Assembly: GCA_964563925.1 (NCBI GenBank)
Contig: CAZLZD010000012.1
Span: 28,004 to 92,003, forward strand
Length of the DNA stretch: 64,000 bases
Direction of reading: 5' to 3'
Origin: JAUILA01 sp964563925
Lineage (GTDB): Bacteria > Bacteroidota > Bacteroidia > Cytophagales > Cyclobacteriaceae
How positions within the stretch are numbered: the first letter of the stretch is position 1; every line of letters begins with the position of its first letter. The notes below the pieces were generated by a model, which saw only the letters and a program-made list of their open reading frames with translations, made no database searches and was not told where the DNA came from. Below are positions 58,501-64,000 of this stretch, in pieces. The position numbers and the translations under genes were made by a program.

Positions 58501-59707
58501 TTCCCAGGACGCCAGCATTCTCCAGGACCTGGCCAGGGAAGGACACATCACCAGTAATCCAAACCTGACCCAGCCGTTTGTTCAGAACCAGCTGCAGGAT
58601 TATAACATCCGGGCCAACCTCGAACCGGCAAAGAACCTGACCGTACAGCTCGATATGAGAAAGGCGAAGATGTCAAACTACCAGGAATTGTTCCATGCCA
58701 GTGAAACCGACCCGGATGTCTATGTATCGGAAAGTCCGAACCGCACCGGTACCTATGCCATCTCTTTCATGACCATCAAAACCGCTTTTGAAGGGACCGA
58801 TGACCAGAACAATTCGGAAGCATTTAACAATTTTGAAGAATACCGGTATGAGATCCTGCGTCGGTTTGAGGAACGGACCGGCGTGGCCTATGACACCAAC
58901 AGCCAGGATGTCCTGATCCCGGCATTTATCGCTGCCTACAGTGGACAGGATCCGGGCGATGTCGGACTGAGTCCATTCCCCAAAACACCCATTCCGAACT
59001 GGCGGGTCGAATATACCGGACTTCAGCAACTGGGCGGGCTCAGCGAGATATTCTCCAGCATCAGCCTGACCCACGGGTACCAGAGCAATTACTCGGTAAA
59101 CAACTATACGACCAGCCTGCAGTACACCGATAATATCGGCCTTGATTCCAGGCTTGAGGAATATAACGAGTCGTATTTCGGGATTATCTCTGAAGACGAA
59201 CGGGTCCCGCTTTATACGATCAACCAGGTGGTGATCAGTGAACAGTTTGCCCCGCTGATCGGGATCAACCTGCGGACAAAGAGCAGGGTGGAGGCAAATA
59301 TGGCCTATAAAACCAAACGGGACCTGGTGTTAAATATCAATAACTCCCAGGTCACTGAGGTGAAAAATTACGATGTCCAGATCGGGGTGGGATTCACCAA
59401 GGCCAATATGACGCTGCCATTCCGATCCAAGGGACGTACCATTGTTTTGAAAAACGACCTTCGGTTCCGGCTTGATCTGACCATCCGGGATACCCAGACT
59501 ATTCAGCGGAAGATAGACGAGCTGAACACGGTGACCAACGGTACCTGGAACTTCCAGCTCCGGCCCAACATTTCCTATGTGCTCAGCCAGCGATTGTCCA
59601 TTCAGGCCTATTTTGAACGTACCATTAATGAGCCCAAAATCTCCAGTACCCCGCGGCGGTCGACCACCCGCGCCGGATTCCAGGTGAGATTTGCCCTTGA
59701 CCAATAA
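52562..59707 (+). CDS. sprA: cell-surface protein SprA, T9SS translocon
   Basis: 2381-residue SprA (Sov), the outer-membrane channel of the type IX secretion system, which in gliding species also exports adhesins. The TTG start gives a signal segment (MIFKFLKGAKTPFFSALLLS ...). Characteristic regions are IYISPVFDRIFGGSYVEITPRGFVTLDFGGRWQR, NYDENRHFFLSHFFRDNYARWLNSIPFV, LEPNEYTFDPQLGYITLQRKL, SFAYKRAKLAWYQIDNLFYRDD and WANELRVTDFNDTRGWAANA. The length (about 2400) is typical. The C-terminal half is dense in beta strands and ends FQVRFALDQ. It supports T9SS function, as does the sorting-domain protein at 37872. Confidence 0.97.
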   Translation: MIFKFLKGAKTPFFSALLLSFILTLAATDPSTASTSRMWQVAADTTKQDTVRTDSVRIPYSPTRAPVFVPNYRFGDPFSSSLYGYNPLLPEPSNLNLDLEIDTALNYTIYERMGDLDYRPPANLSFEEFQQYQQRQQLSEYWRARSEGLDGESAVGGRSLIPPIYISPVFDRIFGGSYVEITPRGFVTLDFGGRWQRIASPDRSIRQQRNGGFEFDQQIQMNVVGKIGEKLQVTANFDNNNSFDFENNLKVEYTGFEEDILQKLEIGNVSLPINNSLITGAQNLFGVKAQMQFGDLYVTTVASTQRGKAESITVDGGGVQGREFEISAANYDENRHFFLSHFFRDNYARWLNSIPFVQSSVNVTRVEVYVVNRSNDTQSLRNVLGMMDMAEAKPENIYRDNLITPNPVFNDAATNDANNMFDILDGLSREADDVNAQLEGLGFENGVDFEKITSARKLEPNEYTFDPQLGYITLQRKLQNDEALAVSYQYTYQGRVFKVGEMAEDYNGRDENEVIFLKLLRPRKINIRDNSGERIPTWDLMMKNIYSLNATNLERENFSLRIIYRDDRTGIDNPQLQEGVIAGVTPLIELVGLDKLNPNNDPQPDGNFDFVEGITIKPELGIIIFPNLQPFENQLRNAFAQDPNRDDLIEKYVYEELYNETQNDAELVSSKNKYFLTGRFQSGSANEIVIPGFNISEGSVQVYAGGAPLVEGVDYQVDYTFGKVNIINEGVLNSGKDITVRYEKADLFNFQSRTLLGTRLDYVVDDGINLGATLLHHFERPLISRISVGNEPTKNTKYGFDVNIRKDSRLMTKLIDKIPLIQTKEPSSIAFNAEFAQLIPGTSNIVDGEGTSYIDDFESSTTPFTLGNPTSWRLASTPQTPDDRYNGSSRDLSFAYKRAKLAWYQIDNLFYRDDRRRPDNVTEEEMQDHYVRFVRPQEIFPNLDQNIINFQQIFNLAYYPEERGQYNYNPNGLNDLLPDPRSNWAGVTNAIRSEIDFDKANVEYIEFWVMDPFITTPRGQIDDGRGNVKPNTTGGDIYFNLGSISEDVMRDSRHAFENGLPPTGVENNQDAVVQNDWGYVTRQQFLTPAFDNDPAARPNQDVGLDGAKNDQEAQLFPAYSANPDPSADDFQYFLGSSLDQENAGVLRRYKNFNGLENNSPVVSDNNDLFVPSATIIPDNEDLNADNTLNELEEYYEYRVPLRPGRLSDNKYVVDEITSNDSGEEVTWYLFRIPIRQFDNKIGNINGFKSIKYIRMYLTNFSEPVVLRMTNFRLVASRWRRYLNQLDEPGFDVIPEPDDFDNFTVSTVNIEENGTPTENRPPYVLPPGFSRDRDNTAAVERRLNEQSIQVCVDQLEDGDARAIYKQVGLDLINYGRVKMFLHADGEAEDEELTAFLRMGSDVDSNYYEIEVPLKMTDPSAVSPEDIWPKENEIDLDLNFLYSLKTLRDRESIPKSQLFFSTDIDEQAGYKLRLRGNPDMSAVTWLTIGVRNPRDDGSSHSACIWANELRVTDFNDTRGWAANATLNAKLADFANVTANVRHSTFGFGGIQSRIAERTREEATSYDISANVAVDKLFPESFGLKIPMYVSYQKDLVKPFFDPANPDISLEASLLSFPTESERDEYRQIVTDETTTRSLNFSNVRKTKTKEDAKNHFYDIENISLSYAFSERTRTNFNLQQYRRVTHDASIAYNYAPQSKPWEPFANWESMNSPFLKLIKDFNFNPVPANVSVRVDMRRRFEETVYRNEINVPNNDVARFEKFFTMDRVYNVNWNLTRNLRVDYTARANAIIDEPEGRINNEEKRDSIWSNLKHLGRMKNFDQRLSANYQLPLDKIPLTDWLNAEYRYEAGFNWRAGPFYSDAGRRDSLDFGNTIQNSRDNSITGKVDMVALYNKVGFLREINSPSQRNRRSSLTNTTQADTVKQKSENKGLKAISRFLMMLRSVNGTYTLREGTILPGYTPRAFLFGMDSAFSSPGLPFILGSQDASILQDLAREGHITSNPNLTQPFVQNQLQDYNIRANLEPAKNLTVQLDMRKAKMSNYQELFHASETDPDVYVSESPNRTGTYAISFMTIKTAFEGTDDQNNSEAFNNFEEYRYEILRRFEERTGVAYDTNSQDVLIPAFIAAYSGQDPGDVGLSPFPKTPIPNWRVEYTGLQQLGGLSEIFSSISLTHGYQSNYSVNNYTTSLQYTDNIGLDSRLEEYNESYFGIISEDERVPLYTINQVVISEQFAPLIGINLRTKSRVEANMAYKTKRDLVLNINNSQVTEVKNYDVQIGVGFTKANMTLPFRSKGRTIVLKNDLRFRLDLTIRDTQTIQRKIDELNTVTNGTWNFQLRPNISYVLSQRLSIQAYFERTINEPKISSTPRRSTTRAGFQVRFALDQ

Positions 59708-59746
59708 ACATTCTCCCGCCGGATGGTGGCATTTCCAAAAAGAATG

Positions 59747-59754
59747 TATTTTTG
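59747..59754 (+). promoter_or_regulatory. possible -7 element before gcvH
   Basis: TATTTTTG, an exact TAnnTTTG match, 21 bases before the gcvH ATG at 59776. No -33 TTG. A 7-base inverted repeat (ACATTCT at 59708, AGAATGT at 59741) precedes it and could be a weak terminator for sprA. Confidence 0.35.
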
Positions 59755-59775
59755 GGGTCATAAAATTGAATCATT

Positions 59776-60153
59776 ATGAACGTACCTGAATCACTAAAGT
59801 ACACCAGCGACCACGAATGGATTAAAATCGACGGGGACATTGCCACCGTCGGTATCACGGATTTTGCCCAGGGCGAACTGGGGGATATCGTGTATGTTGA
59901 AATTGAGACTGAAGGTGAAGAAATCGAAGAAGGCGAGGTTTTTGGGACGGTCGAAGCGGTGAAAACCGTTTCAGATCTGTTCATGCCGGTAGCCGGCACG
60001 ATCACCGAAGTAAATGAAGAGCTGGAGAATTCTCCTGAGCTCGTGAATGAGGATCCGTACGGAAAAGGCTGGATGATAAAAATCAAAATGTCGGCAGGTG
60101 CCGGAGACAGCCTTTTAGATGCGGCCGCCTATCAGGAAGTGATCGGTGCTTAA
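59776..60153 (+). CDS. gcvH: glycine cleavage system H protein
   Basis: 125-residue GcvH, the lipoyl carrier that shuttles the aminomethyl group among GcvP, GcvT and GcvL. YTSDHEWIKIDGDIATVGITDFAQGELGDIVYVE is the typical start and the lipoyl lysine is Lys63 in GTVEAVKTVSDLF. The C-terminal YGKGWMIKIKM is also conserved. In Bacteroidota gcvH commonly follows sprA; gcvP and gcvT are not in the window. The vanZ-like gene overlaps its end by eight bases. Confidence 0.97.
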   Translation: MNVPESLKYTSDHEWIKIDGDIATVGITDFAQGELGDIVYVEIETEGEEIEEGEVFGTVEAVKTVSDLFMPVAGTITEVNEELENSPELVNEDPYGKGWMIKIKMSAGAGDSLLDAAAYQEVIGA

Positions 60154-60535
60154 CAGGTTCAGCAGCACGTTTTATACGGTATCAGCGGTTATCTGGGCCG
60201 GAATCATCCTGGTGCTGACCCTGACCCCGGGCAAGTATGTACCGAATACCACGCTGTTCAGTTACGATAAACTGGGACATGCCGGTATATTCTGCATATT
60301 AGCCGTATTGCTGATGTTTGCATTTTACCGGTCGGGAAAGCATAGCCGTACCTGGTCGATGTGGACCGGCTTCGGGCTGGCGGTGGTGTATGGATTGGGC
60401 ATTGAATTTATGCAAAACCTTATCCCTGACCGTGGAATGGAGCTTTTTGACGCGCTCGCCAATACGGTCGGATCTTTTTTAGCCCTTATCCTGTTTATAT
60501 TAGTGAATAGAAAAAAAAATACCGAAAGTGTGTGA
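60146..60535 (+). CDS. VanZ family membrane protein
   Basis: 129-residue membrane protein with four predicted spans. The start is GTG at 60146 (MLNRFSSTFYTVSAVIWAGIILVLTLTPG). DKLGHAGIFCILAVLLMFAFY and GLGIEFMQNLIPDRGMELFDALANTVGSFL are hallmarks of the VanZ-like family. The role is unknown: VanZ itself affects teicoplanin resistance, but most relatives have no tested function. It is coupled to gcvH (overlap) and followed by tonB. Confidence 0.9.
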   Translation: MLNRFSSTFYTVSAVIWAGIILVLTLTPGKYVPNTTLFSYDKLGHAGIFCILAVLLMFAFYRSGKHSRTWSMWTGFGLAVVYGLGIEFMQNLIPDRGMELFDALANTVGSFLALILFILVNRKKNTESV

Positions 60536-60542
60536 CTTTCTG

Positions 60543-60550
60543 TATATTTG
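60543..60550 (+). promoter_or_regulatory. -7 element of tonB
   Basis: TATATTTG, exact TAnnTTTG match, 44 bases before the tonB ATG at 60595. No clear -33. Confidence 0.45.
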
Positions 60551-60594
60551 ATATTACGTGTGTAAATAATAGTAAAACTTAGACCTGGAATACA

Positions 60595-61266
60595 ATGGAG
60601 CCAAAAAAGTCAGATAAAGCGAATCTCCGGAAAAAAACGGGTTTATTCTTCAATATTGGTCTTTTCACGACCATGCTGATCGTTGTTTTTGCATTCAACT
60701 ACAAGGATTATGATGAAGAATTCGTGGATTTCGCAGCAACAGACAGTGATTTTGAAGAATTATTAGAGATCCCGCCGACGGAGCAACCCCCGCCGCCCCC
60801 ACCTAAAATCCAGCAGCCTGAAATTATTGAGGTACCGGATGAAGAAGAAATTGAGGAGGAGATCGAAGTGGATCTTGATGTGGAAATTACCGAGGAGACC
60901 GTCATCGAAGAAATTATTGTAGATGAAGCTCCTGAAGAGGAAACTGCCGACGAGGTATTCCTCGTGGTGGAAGACCCGGCCCTGCCGCCAGGCGGATACC
61001 CGGCCTTTTATGAGTATATCTCCAAAAACCTGAAGTACCCTGCGCAGGCACGTCGCATGGGAATTGAAGGAAAAGTATTTGTACAGTTCGTTGTGGATAA
61101 AGACGGATCATTGACCGAAGTACAGGCCGTTAAAGGTATCGGTGCCGGTTGTGACGAAGAAGCTGTTCGTGTAATTAAAGGCGCCCCCAAATGGAGCCCT
61201 CCGAAACAGCGCGGTAAACCCGTAAAACAACGGATTATTGTTCCTATCGTATTCCAGTTAGGATAA
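60595..61266 (+). CDS. tonB: energy transducer TonB
   Basis: 223-residue TonB. A short cytoplasmic N-terminus (MEPKKSDKANLRKKTGLFFN), one inner-membrane span (IGLFTTMLIVVFAFNY, about 22-37), a proline run (PPTEQPPPPPPKIQQP, about 62-77), then an unusually acidic Glu/Ile/Val-rich segment (about 78-125) and the C-terminal domain (about 135-223) with YPAFYEYISKNLKYPAQARRMGIEGKVFVQFVVDKDGS and WSPPKQRGKPVKQRIIVPIVF. It transmits the proton-motive force to outer-membrane receptors. A strong terminator follows. Confidence 0.94.
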   Translation: MEPKKSDKANLRKKTGLFFNIGLFTTMLIVVFAFNYKDYDEEFVDFAATDSDFEELLEIPPTEQPPPPPPKIQQPEIIEVPDEEEIEEEIEVDLDVEITEETVIEEIIVDEAPEEETADEVFLVVEDPALPPGGYPAFYEYISKNLKYPAQARRMGIEGKVFVQFVVDKDGSLTEVQAVKGIGAGCDEEAVRVIKGAPKWSPPKQRGKPVKQRIIVPIVFQLG

Positions 61267-61293
61267 AGACCTGAGTTTTCATGATAAGAAGGA

Positions 61294-61319
61294 CCCTCGC
61301 CGCATGGCGGGGGTTTTTT
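61294..61319 (+). terminator. rho-independent terminator after tonB
   Basis: Stem CCCTCGCC / GGCGGGGG (one T-G pair) with a GCAT loop followed by six T (61314-61319). It lies 28 bases after the tonB stop and ends the 20-kb plus-strand block. Confidence 0.9.
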
Positions 61320-61523
61320 GTTTTTAGGAGACTAAGACCAGGACTCATATCTTAACAGGGAATAGGTAAGCACCGTCATCCCCGACCGATAAGTTGATCA
61401 GGACAGGATACCTCCGATCGGGGATCCCTTCTTCTAACATTCGTCCACGATAGCGTGATCCCCGATCGGTAGCATGGCATTCCCATTCAAAAATTCAGTC
61501 GGGGATGACGCGGGACGAAATAT

Positions 61524-61613
61524 CCCTCTCTCATCCTGCACTCATTCTTCTTCTCCCTCTCTCATCCTGCACGCATTCTTCTTCTCCCTCTCTCATCCTG
61601 GACTCCTTCTCCT
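61524..61613. repeat. 31-bp tandem repeat, about 2.9 copies
   Basis: Units start at 61524, 61555 and 61586: CCCTCTCTCATCCTGCACTC and so on, each 31 bases, pyrimidine-rich. The first two differ at one base; the third diverges near its end. Confidence 0.85.
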
Positions 61614-61620
61614 TTCCGGT

Positions 61621-61650
61621 CTTAGTCTTAGTCCTAGTCTTAGTCCTAGT
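61621..61650. repeat. hexamer tandem repeat (CYTAGT)5
   Basis: Five copies of CYTAGT (CTTAGT, CTTAGT, CCTAGT, CTTAGT, CCTAGT), eight bases after the chrA stop. It forms part of the outer arm of the inverted repeats. Confidence 0.85.
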
Positions 61651-61657
61651 CTCAAAA

Positions 61658-62833
61658 TCAAATCAACACCCCGGCAAGGATACCTCCCAGGATAATCAGC
61701 GGGGCGGGCACCTTGGTGAACTGCAGCAGCAGGAAGGTGCCAATGGTGAGTGAAAAGTTCAGTACATTGGGCGTGAGAGGCAGGAACATCAGGACGGCGG
61801 CAGAGACAACCATTCCCGAACTGGCCGCATTGATCCCTTCCAGGGAAGCACGAACGATGCGGTATCGTTTCAGCTGTTCCCAAAACCGTATCACGAAGAA
61901 TATCAGGAATGTGCCGGGCAGAAATATCCCTCCGGTGGCTGCTATACTCCCCAGCAATTCTCCACTAAGCCCTTCGTCACGCATGGACAGCGATCCGATA
62001 TAGGCGCAAAAGGAAAAGACGGGGCCCGGAACAGATTGGCCCACAGCGTAACCGGTGAGAAATTCTTCCGAACTGAGATAGGCCTTCAATTCGACAAATT
62101 CTGTGTAGAGAAAAGGAATGAGTACTTGCCCGCCACCAAATATCAGGCTGCCACTGCGGTAAAAGTTCTCAAACAGCAGCAGCGGCCTGAATTGGGTTAT
62201 CCCTCCCAATACGGCCGCCAGGATAAAGACCCCCGCCCACAGCAGAAAGTTTGCCCATTGAATTCGAATTCCTTCCTTTTCTTCAATATCATGCCGCTTG
62301 TATTTGAATGCGGTGAGCAGTCCGGCCGCCAGCAGAATACTTGGAAAGGCATAGGGAGAATTGGCCAGGAAGGAAATTACCGCCGACCCACCCATGATTA
62401 TAAATGCGGTTTTACTCCGGACGACGCGATAGATTATTTTGAATGCGGCAAACGCCACAAAGCCGACCGCCATGGGCTGAATGAAACGGGCGAAGTCAAG
62501 CGAATTATTCTGTTCCTGGAAGTTGGATATGAGAATGCCGGCAATCGTCATCAGGGTCACGGCCGGCAGAATCCATACCAGCAGGGTCAGATAGGCGAGA
62601 TTCGGTCCGCCAATCCTGAATCCAATGGCGGTAATGGTCTGGGTGGATGTAGGGCCTGGCAGGATCTGGCACAGCGCATTGAGTTCGATCAGCTCTTCTT
62701 CATTCAGATAGGCCCGTTTGCGGACCATAATTTCAAAAAGCATGGCAAGATGAGCCTGCGGTCCGCCGAATGCAGACAAGGAGATAAGCAGGACATCCCG
62801 CAGAAAGATGATATAACGGACTCGGCGGATCAA
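61658..62833 (-). CDS. chrA: chromate transporter ChrA
   Basis: 391-residue inner-membrane protein of the CHR family with about 10-12 spans and two homologous halves. The first half has LLISLSAFGGPQAHLAMLFEIMV, ALCQILPGPTSTQTITAIGF and WILPAVTLM; the second has LIFGGGQVLIPFLYTEFVELKAYLS, YAVGQSVPGPVFSFCAYIG and GGIFLPGTFLIFF. These FGG(G/P)Q and PGP motifs are the CHR signature. The length is that of long-chain ChrA, which exports chromate in some bacteria; the physiological anion here is not known. It is the only gene between the repeat region and the oxygenase. Confidence 0.92.
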   Translation of the reverse strand: MIRRVRYIIFLRDVLLISLSAFGGPQAHLAMLFEIMVRKRAYLNEEELIELNALCQILPGPTSTQTITAIGFRIGGPNLAYLTLLVWILPAVTLMTIAGILISNFQEQNNSLDFARFIQPMAVGFVAFAAFKIIYRVVRSKTAFIIMGGSAVISFLANSPYAFPSILLAAGLLTAFKYKRHDIEEKEGIRIQWANFLLWAGVFILAAVLGGITQFRPLLLFENFYRSGSLIFGGGQVLIPFLYTEFVELKAYLSSEEFLTGYAVGQSVPGPVFSFCAYIGSLSMRDEGLSGELLGSIAATGGIFLPGTFLIFFVIRFWEQLKRYRIVRASLEGINAASSGMVVSAAVLMFLPLTPNVLNFSLTIGTFLLLQFTKVPAPLIILGGILAGVLI

Positions 62834-62848
62834 TCAGTAATTTTCAAA

Positions 62849-63814
62849 TTACTTCTTCAATCCGATTTCTGCTAATCGTTCGTTTAAAAATTCTCCCGCG
62901 GTGGTGTCTTTGAATTGTTTCGGATTCTCCTCCCCCACGCAATTCGCCAGGCAGGTCAGGTCCATATCGGAACGGGGATGCATGAAAAACGGAATGGAAT
63001 ACCGGGAGGTGCCCATCTGTTCGCGTGGCGGATTAACTACCCGGTGAATGGTGGATTTTAGCTTTTTATTGGTCAGCCTTTCGAGCATGTCGCCTACATT
63101 CACCACGAGCTGCTCGGGAAGAGCAGTGATTGGAATCCATTCGCCATCCCGTCGCAATACCTGGAGTCCATCGGCACTGGCACCCATCAACAGGGTGATC
63201 AGGTTGATATCGCCATGCTCTGCAGCCCGCACAGCGTCTTCAGGGATGCTCTGAGGGTCTTCTATAGGGAAATAGTGTATCGGCCTCAGAATACTGTTTC
63301 CGTTGTGTACACGGGCTTCAAAATAGCCCTCATCAAGGTCAAGGTGCAACGCTATGGCCCGTAACATCTCACGACCGGTTTGTTCCAGCCGCTGGTACAC
63401 CTCAAGAGCGACTTCCTTAAATTCAGGAATTTCATCAGGCCAGACATTGTCAGGATATTCTTCTTTGATAGGATCTCCGTCGGTCACTTCCTGTCCGACG
63501 TGATAGAATTCCTTCAGGTCGCCGGTTGTACGGCCCTTGGCATGTTCCTTCCCTTTACCGATATATCCGCGCTGTCCGGCCAGTCCTTCAATCTCGTATT
63601 TTGTCTTAACCTCTTCCGGCAATGCGAAAAATTCCTTTACCACACGGTAAAGCCGTTGGGTAAGCTCGTCGGTCAGGTAATGATTACGGATGGCCACAAA
63701 GCCGATATTCTCATAGGCGTCGCCCAGGGCATTGACAAAGGTCTGGCGCTCTACCGGGCTGCCATTCCTGAATTTGGCCAGGTCAAGAGAGGGAATTTCA
63801 TCATACAAGGTCAT
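62849..63814 (-). CDS. isopenicillin N synthase-like 2-oxoglutarate/Fe(II) oxygenase
   Basis: 321-residue non-haem iron enzyme. The N-terminal DIOX_N-like part has IPSLDLAKFRNGS and YENIGFVAIRNHYLTDELTQRLY; the C-terminal jelly roll has the iron ligands His and Asp in RAAEHGDINLITLL and the distal His in STIHRVVNPP, with the 2-oxoglutarate-binding Arg in SRYSIPFFMHP. The order and length match the isopenicillin N synthase/2OG-Fe(II) superfamily. Such enzymes hydroxylate or ring-close many substrates, so the reaction cannot be named. The stop lies 15 bases upstream of the chrA start, suggesting a shared transcript. Confidence 0.92.
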   Translation of the reverse strand: MTLYDEIPSLDLAKFRNGSPVERQTFVNALGDAYENIGFVAIRNHYLTDELTQRLYRVVKEFFALPEEVKTKYEIEGLAGQRGYIGKGKEHAKGRTTGDLKEFYHVGQEVTDGDPIKEEYPDNVWPDEIPEFKEVALEVYQRLEQTGREMLRAIALHLDLDEGYFEARVHNGNSILRPIHYFPIEDPQSIPEDAVRAAEHGDINLITLLMGASADGLQVLRRDGEWIPITALPEQLVVNVGDMLERLTNKKLKSTIHRVVNPPREQMGTSRYSIPFFMHPRSDMDLTCLANCVGEENPKQFKDTTAGEFLNERLAEIGLKK

Positions 63815-63954
63815 ATGTACTGCGTTTTGGGACAGTTGCTAAATTACAAATTTGATGGGAAGATTCCGTGGGAGTTTGCAGGGATGAGTAGAAATAGTCC
63901 GTCTCAGGATCCCTGATTATCCTATATTTTGGGACAGGTGTTCAGGCTCAGCCT

Positions 63955-64000
63955 TTACCTGTTTAAAATTTCCCTGCCATAATTACGATACCAGGCAATG
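63955..64000 (-). CDS. possible C-terminal end of a minus-strand gene (partial)
   Basis: Reading left from the right edge gives an open frame of 15 codons ending in TAA: IAWYRNYGREILNR. Its amino-acid composition looks protein-like, but the piece is very short and no family can be named. The 140 bases between it and the oxygenase start hold no recognised feature. Confidence 0.3.
   Translation of the reverse strand, partial: IAWYRNYGREILNR

Larger units (their letters stand above)
61326..61656. repeat. nested inverted repeats in the intergenic region (61267-61657)
   Basis: This gene-free stretch of about 390 bases holds three nested inverted-repeat pairs: outer 61330-61345 with 61630-61645 (one mismatch in 16), middle GTCATCCCCGAC (61375-61386) with its perfect complement GTCGGGGATGAC (61498-61509), and inner CCGATCGGGGATC (61414-61426) with perfect complement GATCCCCGATCGG (61457-61469). 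Together they would fold as a long branched hairpin. No ORF, RNA family or IS gene is recognised in it. The left arm is just after the tonB terminator, the right arm just after the chrA stop. Confidence 0.75.

Noticed and set aside
61524..61613. CRISPR array
   Set aside because: The 31-bp units follow each other without spacers, only about three copies exist, and no cas gene is present.
61474..61753. Two short frames over the 31-bp and hexamer repeats
   Set aside because: They translate to simple Ser/Leu/Pro and Val/Leu repeats and run into chrA antisense; explained by the tandem arrays.
61658..62833. Chromate-resistance island
   Set aside because: chrA alone, without chrB/chrR or mobile genes, does not indicate an acquired resistance island.
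62036..62875. Plus-strand open frame (279 codons) opposite chrA
   Set aside because: Overlaps the well-supported chrA gene entirely; no motif, and a Gln/Gly/Arg-rich sequence typical of antisense reading.

Overview
The window is a chromosomal segment of a Bacteroidota bacterium, most likely a Cytophagales-like or related marine/environmental lineage. The evidence is a full-length SprA of the type IX secretion system (T9SS), a T9SS type A sorting-domain protein, many Bacteroidota-restricted families (DUF4837, DUF4292, DUF1599, BT_3928, HemJ with this sequence type), several TAnnTTTG-type -7 promoter elements, archaeal/eukaryotic-type ProS ending in Tyr, and base composition near 50% GC. Genus-level placement is not possible from the sequence alone. 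Gene density is high. I see no tRNA, rRNA, CRISPR array, transposase, integrase or phage gene. The only gene-free stretch above 300 bases is 61267-61657.  LAYOUT. 1-9950: a truncated cyclophilin followed by an RmlD-type reductase; a minus-strand NSS sodium symporter with an overlapping 37-residue MetS-like subunit; two small envelope genes; an NTF2-like lipoprotein; prfB with an intact programmed +1 frameshift; ilvE; a PduO-type cobalamin adenosyltransferase coupled to a MacB-type ATPase; an NRDE protein. 9956-18414: rnhB, then a plus-strand run (Nudix, MATE, M24 peptidase, plsC, gatC, a 1001-residue membrane-TPR protein, DUF2141). 18418-20905: a translationally coupled hemJ-SCO-cytochrome c set and a MOSC protein, divergent from a Crp/Fnr regulator. 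21630-26203: a tightly overlapping glycosyltransferase cluster containing a rhodanese lipoprotein. 26265-30832: proS, then a Gly/Tyr/Trp- and Ser/Arg-rich exported protein and a FadL-like outer-membrane protein. 30809-34727: aroK, BT_3928 protein and DUF1599 (minus), divergent from folP-cdaA (plus). 34746-37895: kbl and an Arg/Pro repeat protein divergent from an SDR-type threonine dehydrogenase. 37872-41482: T9SS cargo protein, enoyl-CoA hydratase, flippase.  41611-61266 is a 20-kb co-directional block: TPR protein, DUF4292 lipoprotein, EnvC-like activator, tatA, gatA, LysM lytic transglycosylase, DUF4837 lipoprotein, maeB, ruvA, sprA, gcvH, vanZ-like gene, tonB, closed by a strong terminator. 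It combines envelope construction and export (EnvC, MltD, TatA, SprA, TonB) with housekeeping genes. The window ends with a repeat-rich intergenic region, chrA, a 2-oxoglutarate/Fe(II) oxygenase, and perhaps the tail of another gene.  FUNCTIONAL LINKS. Threonine is probably cleaved by Tdh plus Kbl to glycine and acetyl-CoA; glycine could then enter the cleavage system represented by GcvH. SprA is the T9SS outer-membrane channel and the protein at 37872 is a predicted client. HemJ, SCO and the lipoprotein cytochrome point to respiratory-chain assembly. FolP-CdaA places c-di-AMP synthesis beside folate synthesis. The least explained items are the nested inverted repeats at 61326-61656, the PVMRPR-repeat protein, the membrane-TPR fusion, the glycosyltransferase-rhodanese cluster and the exported low-complexity protein at 27865.
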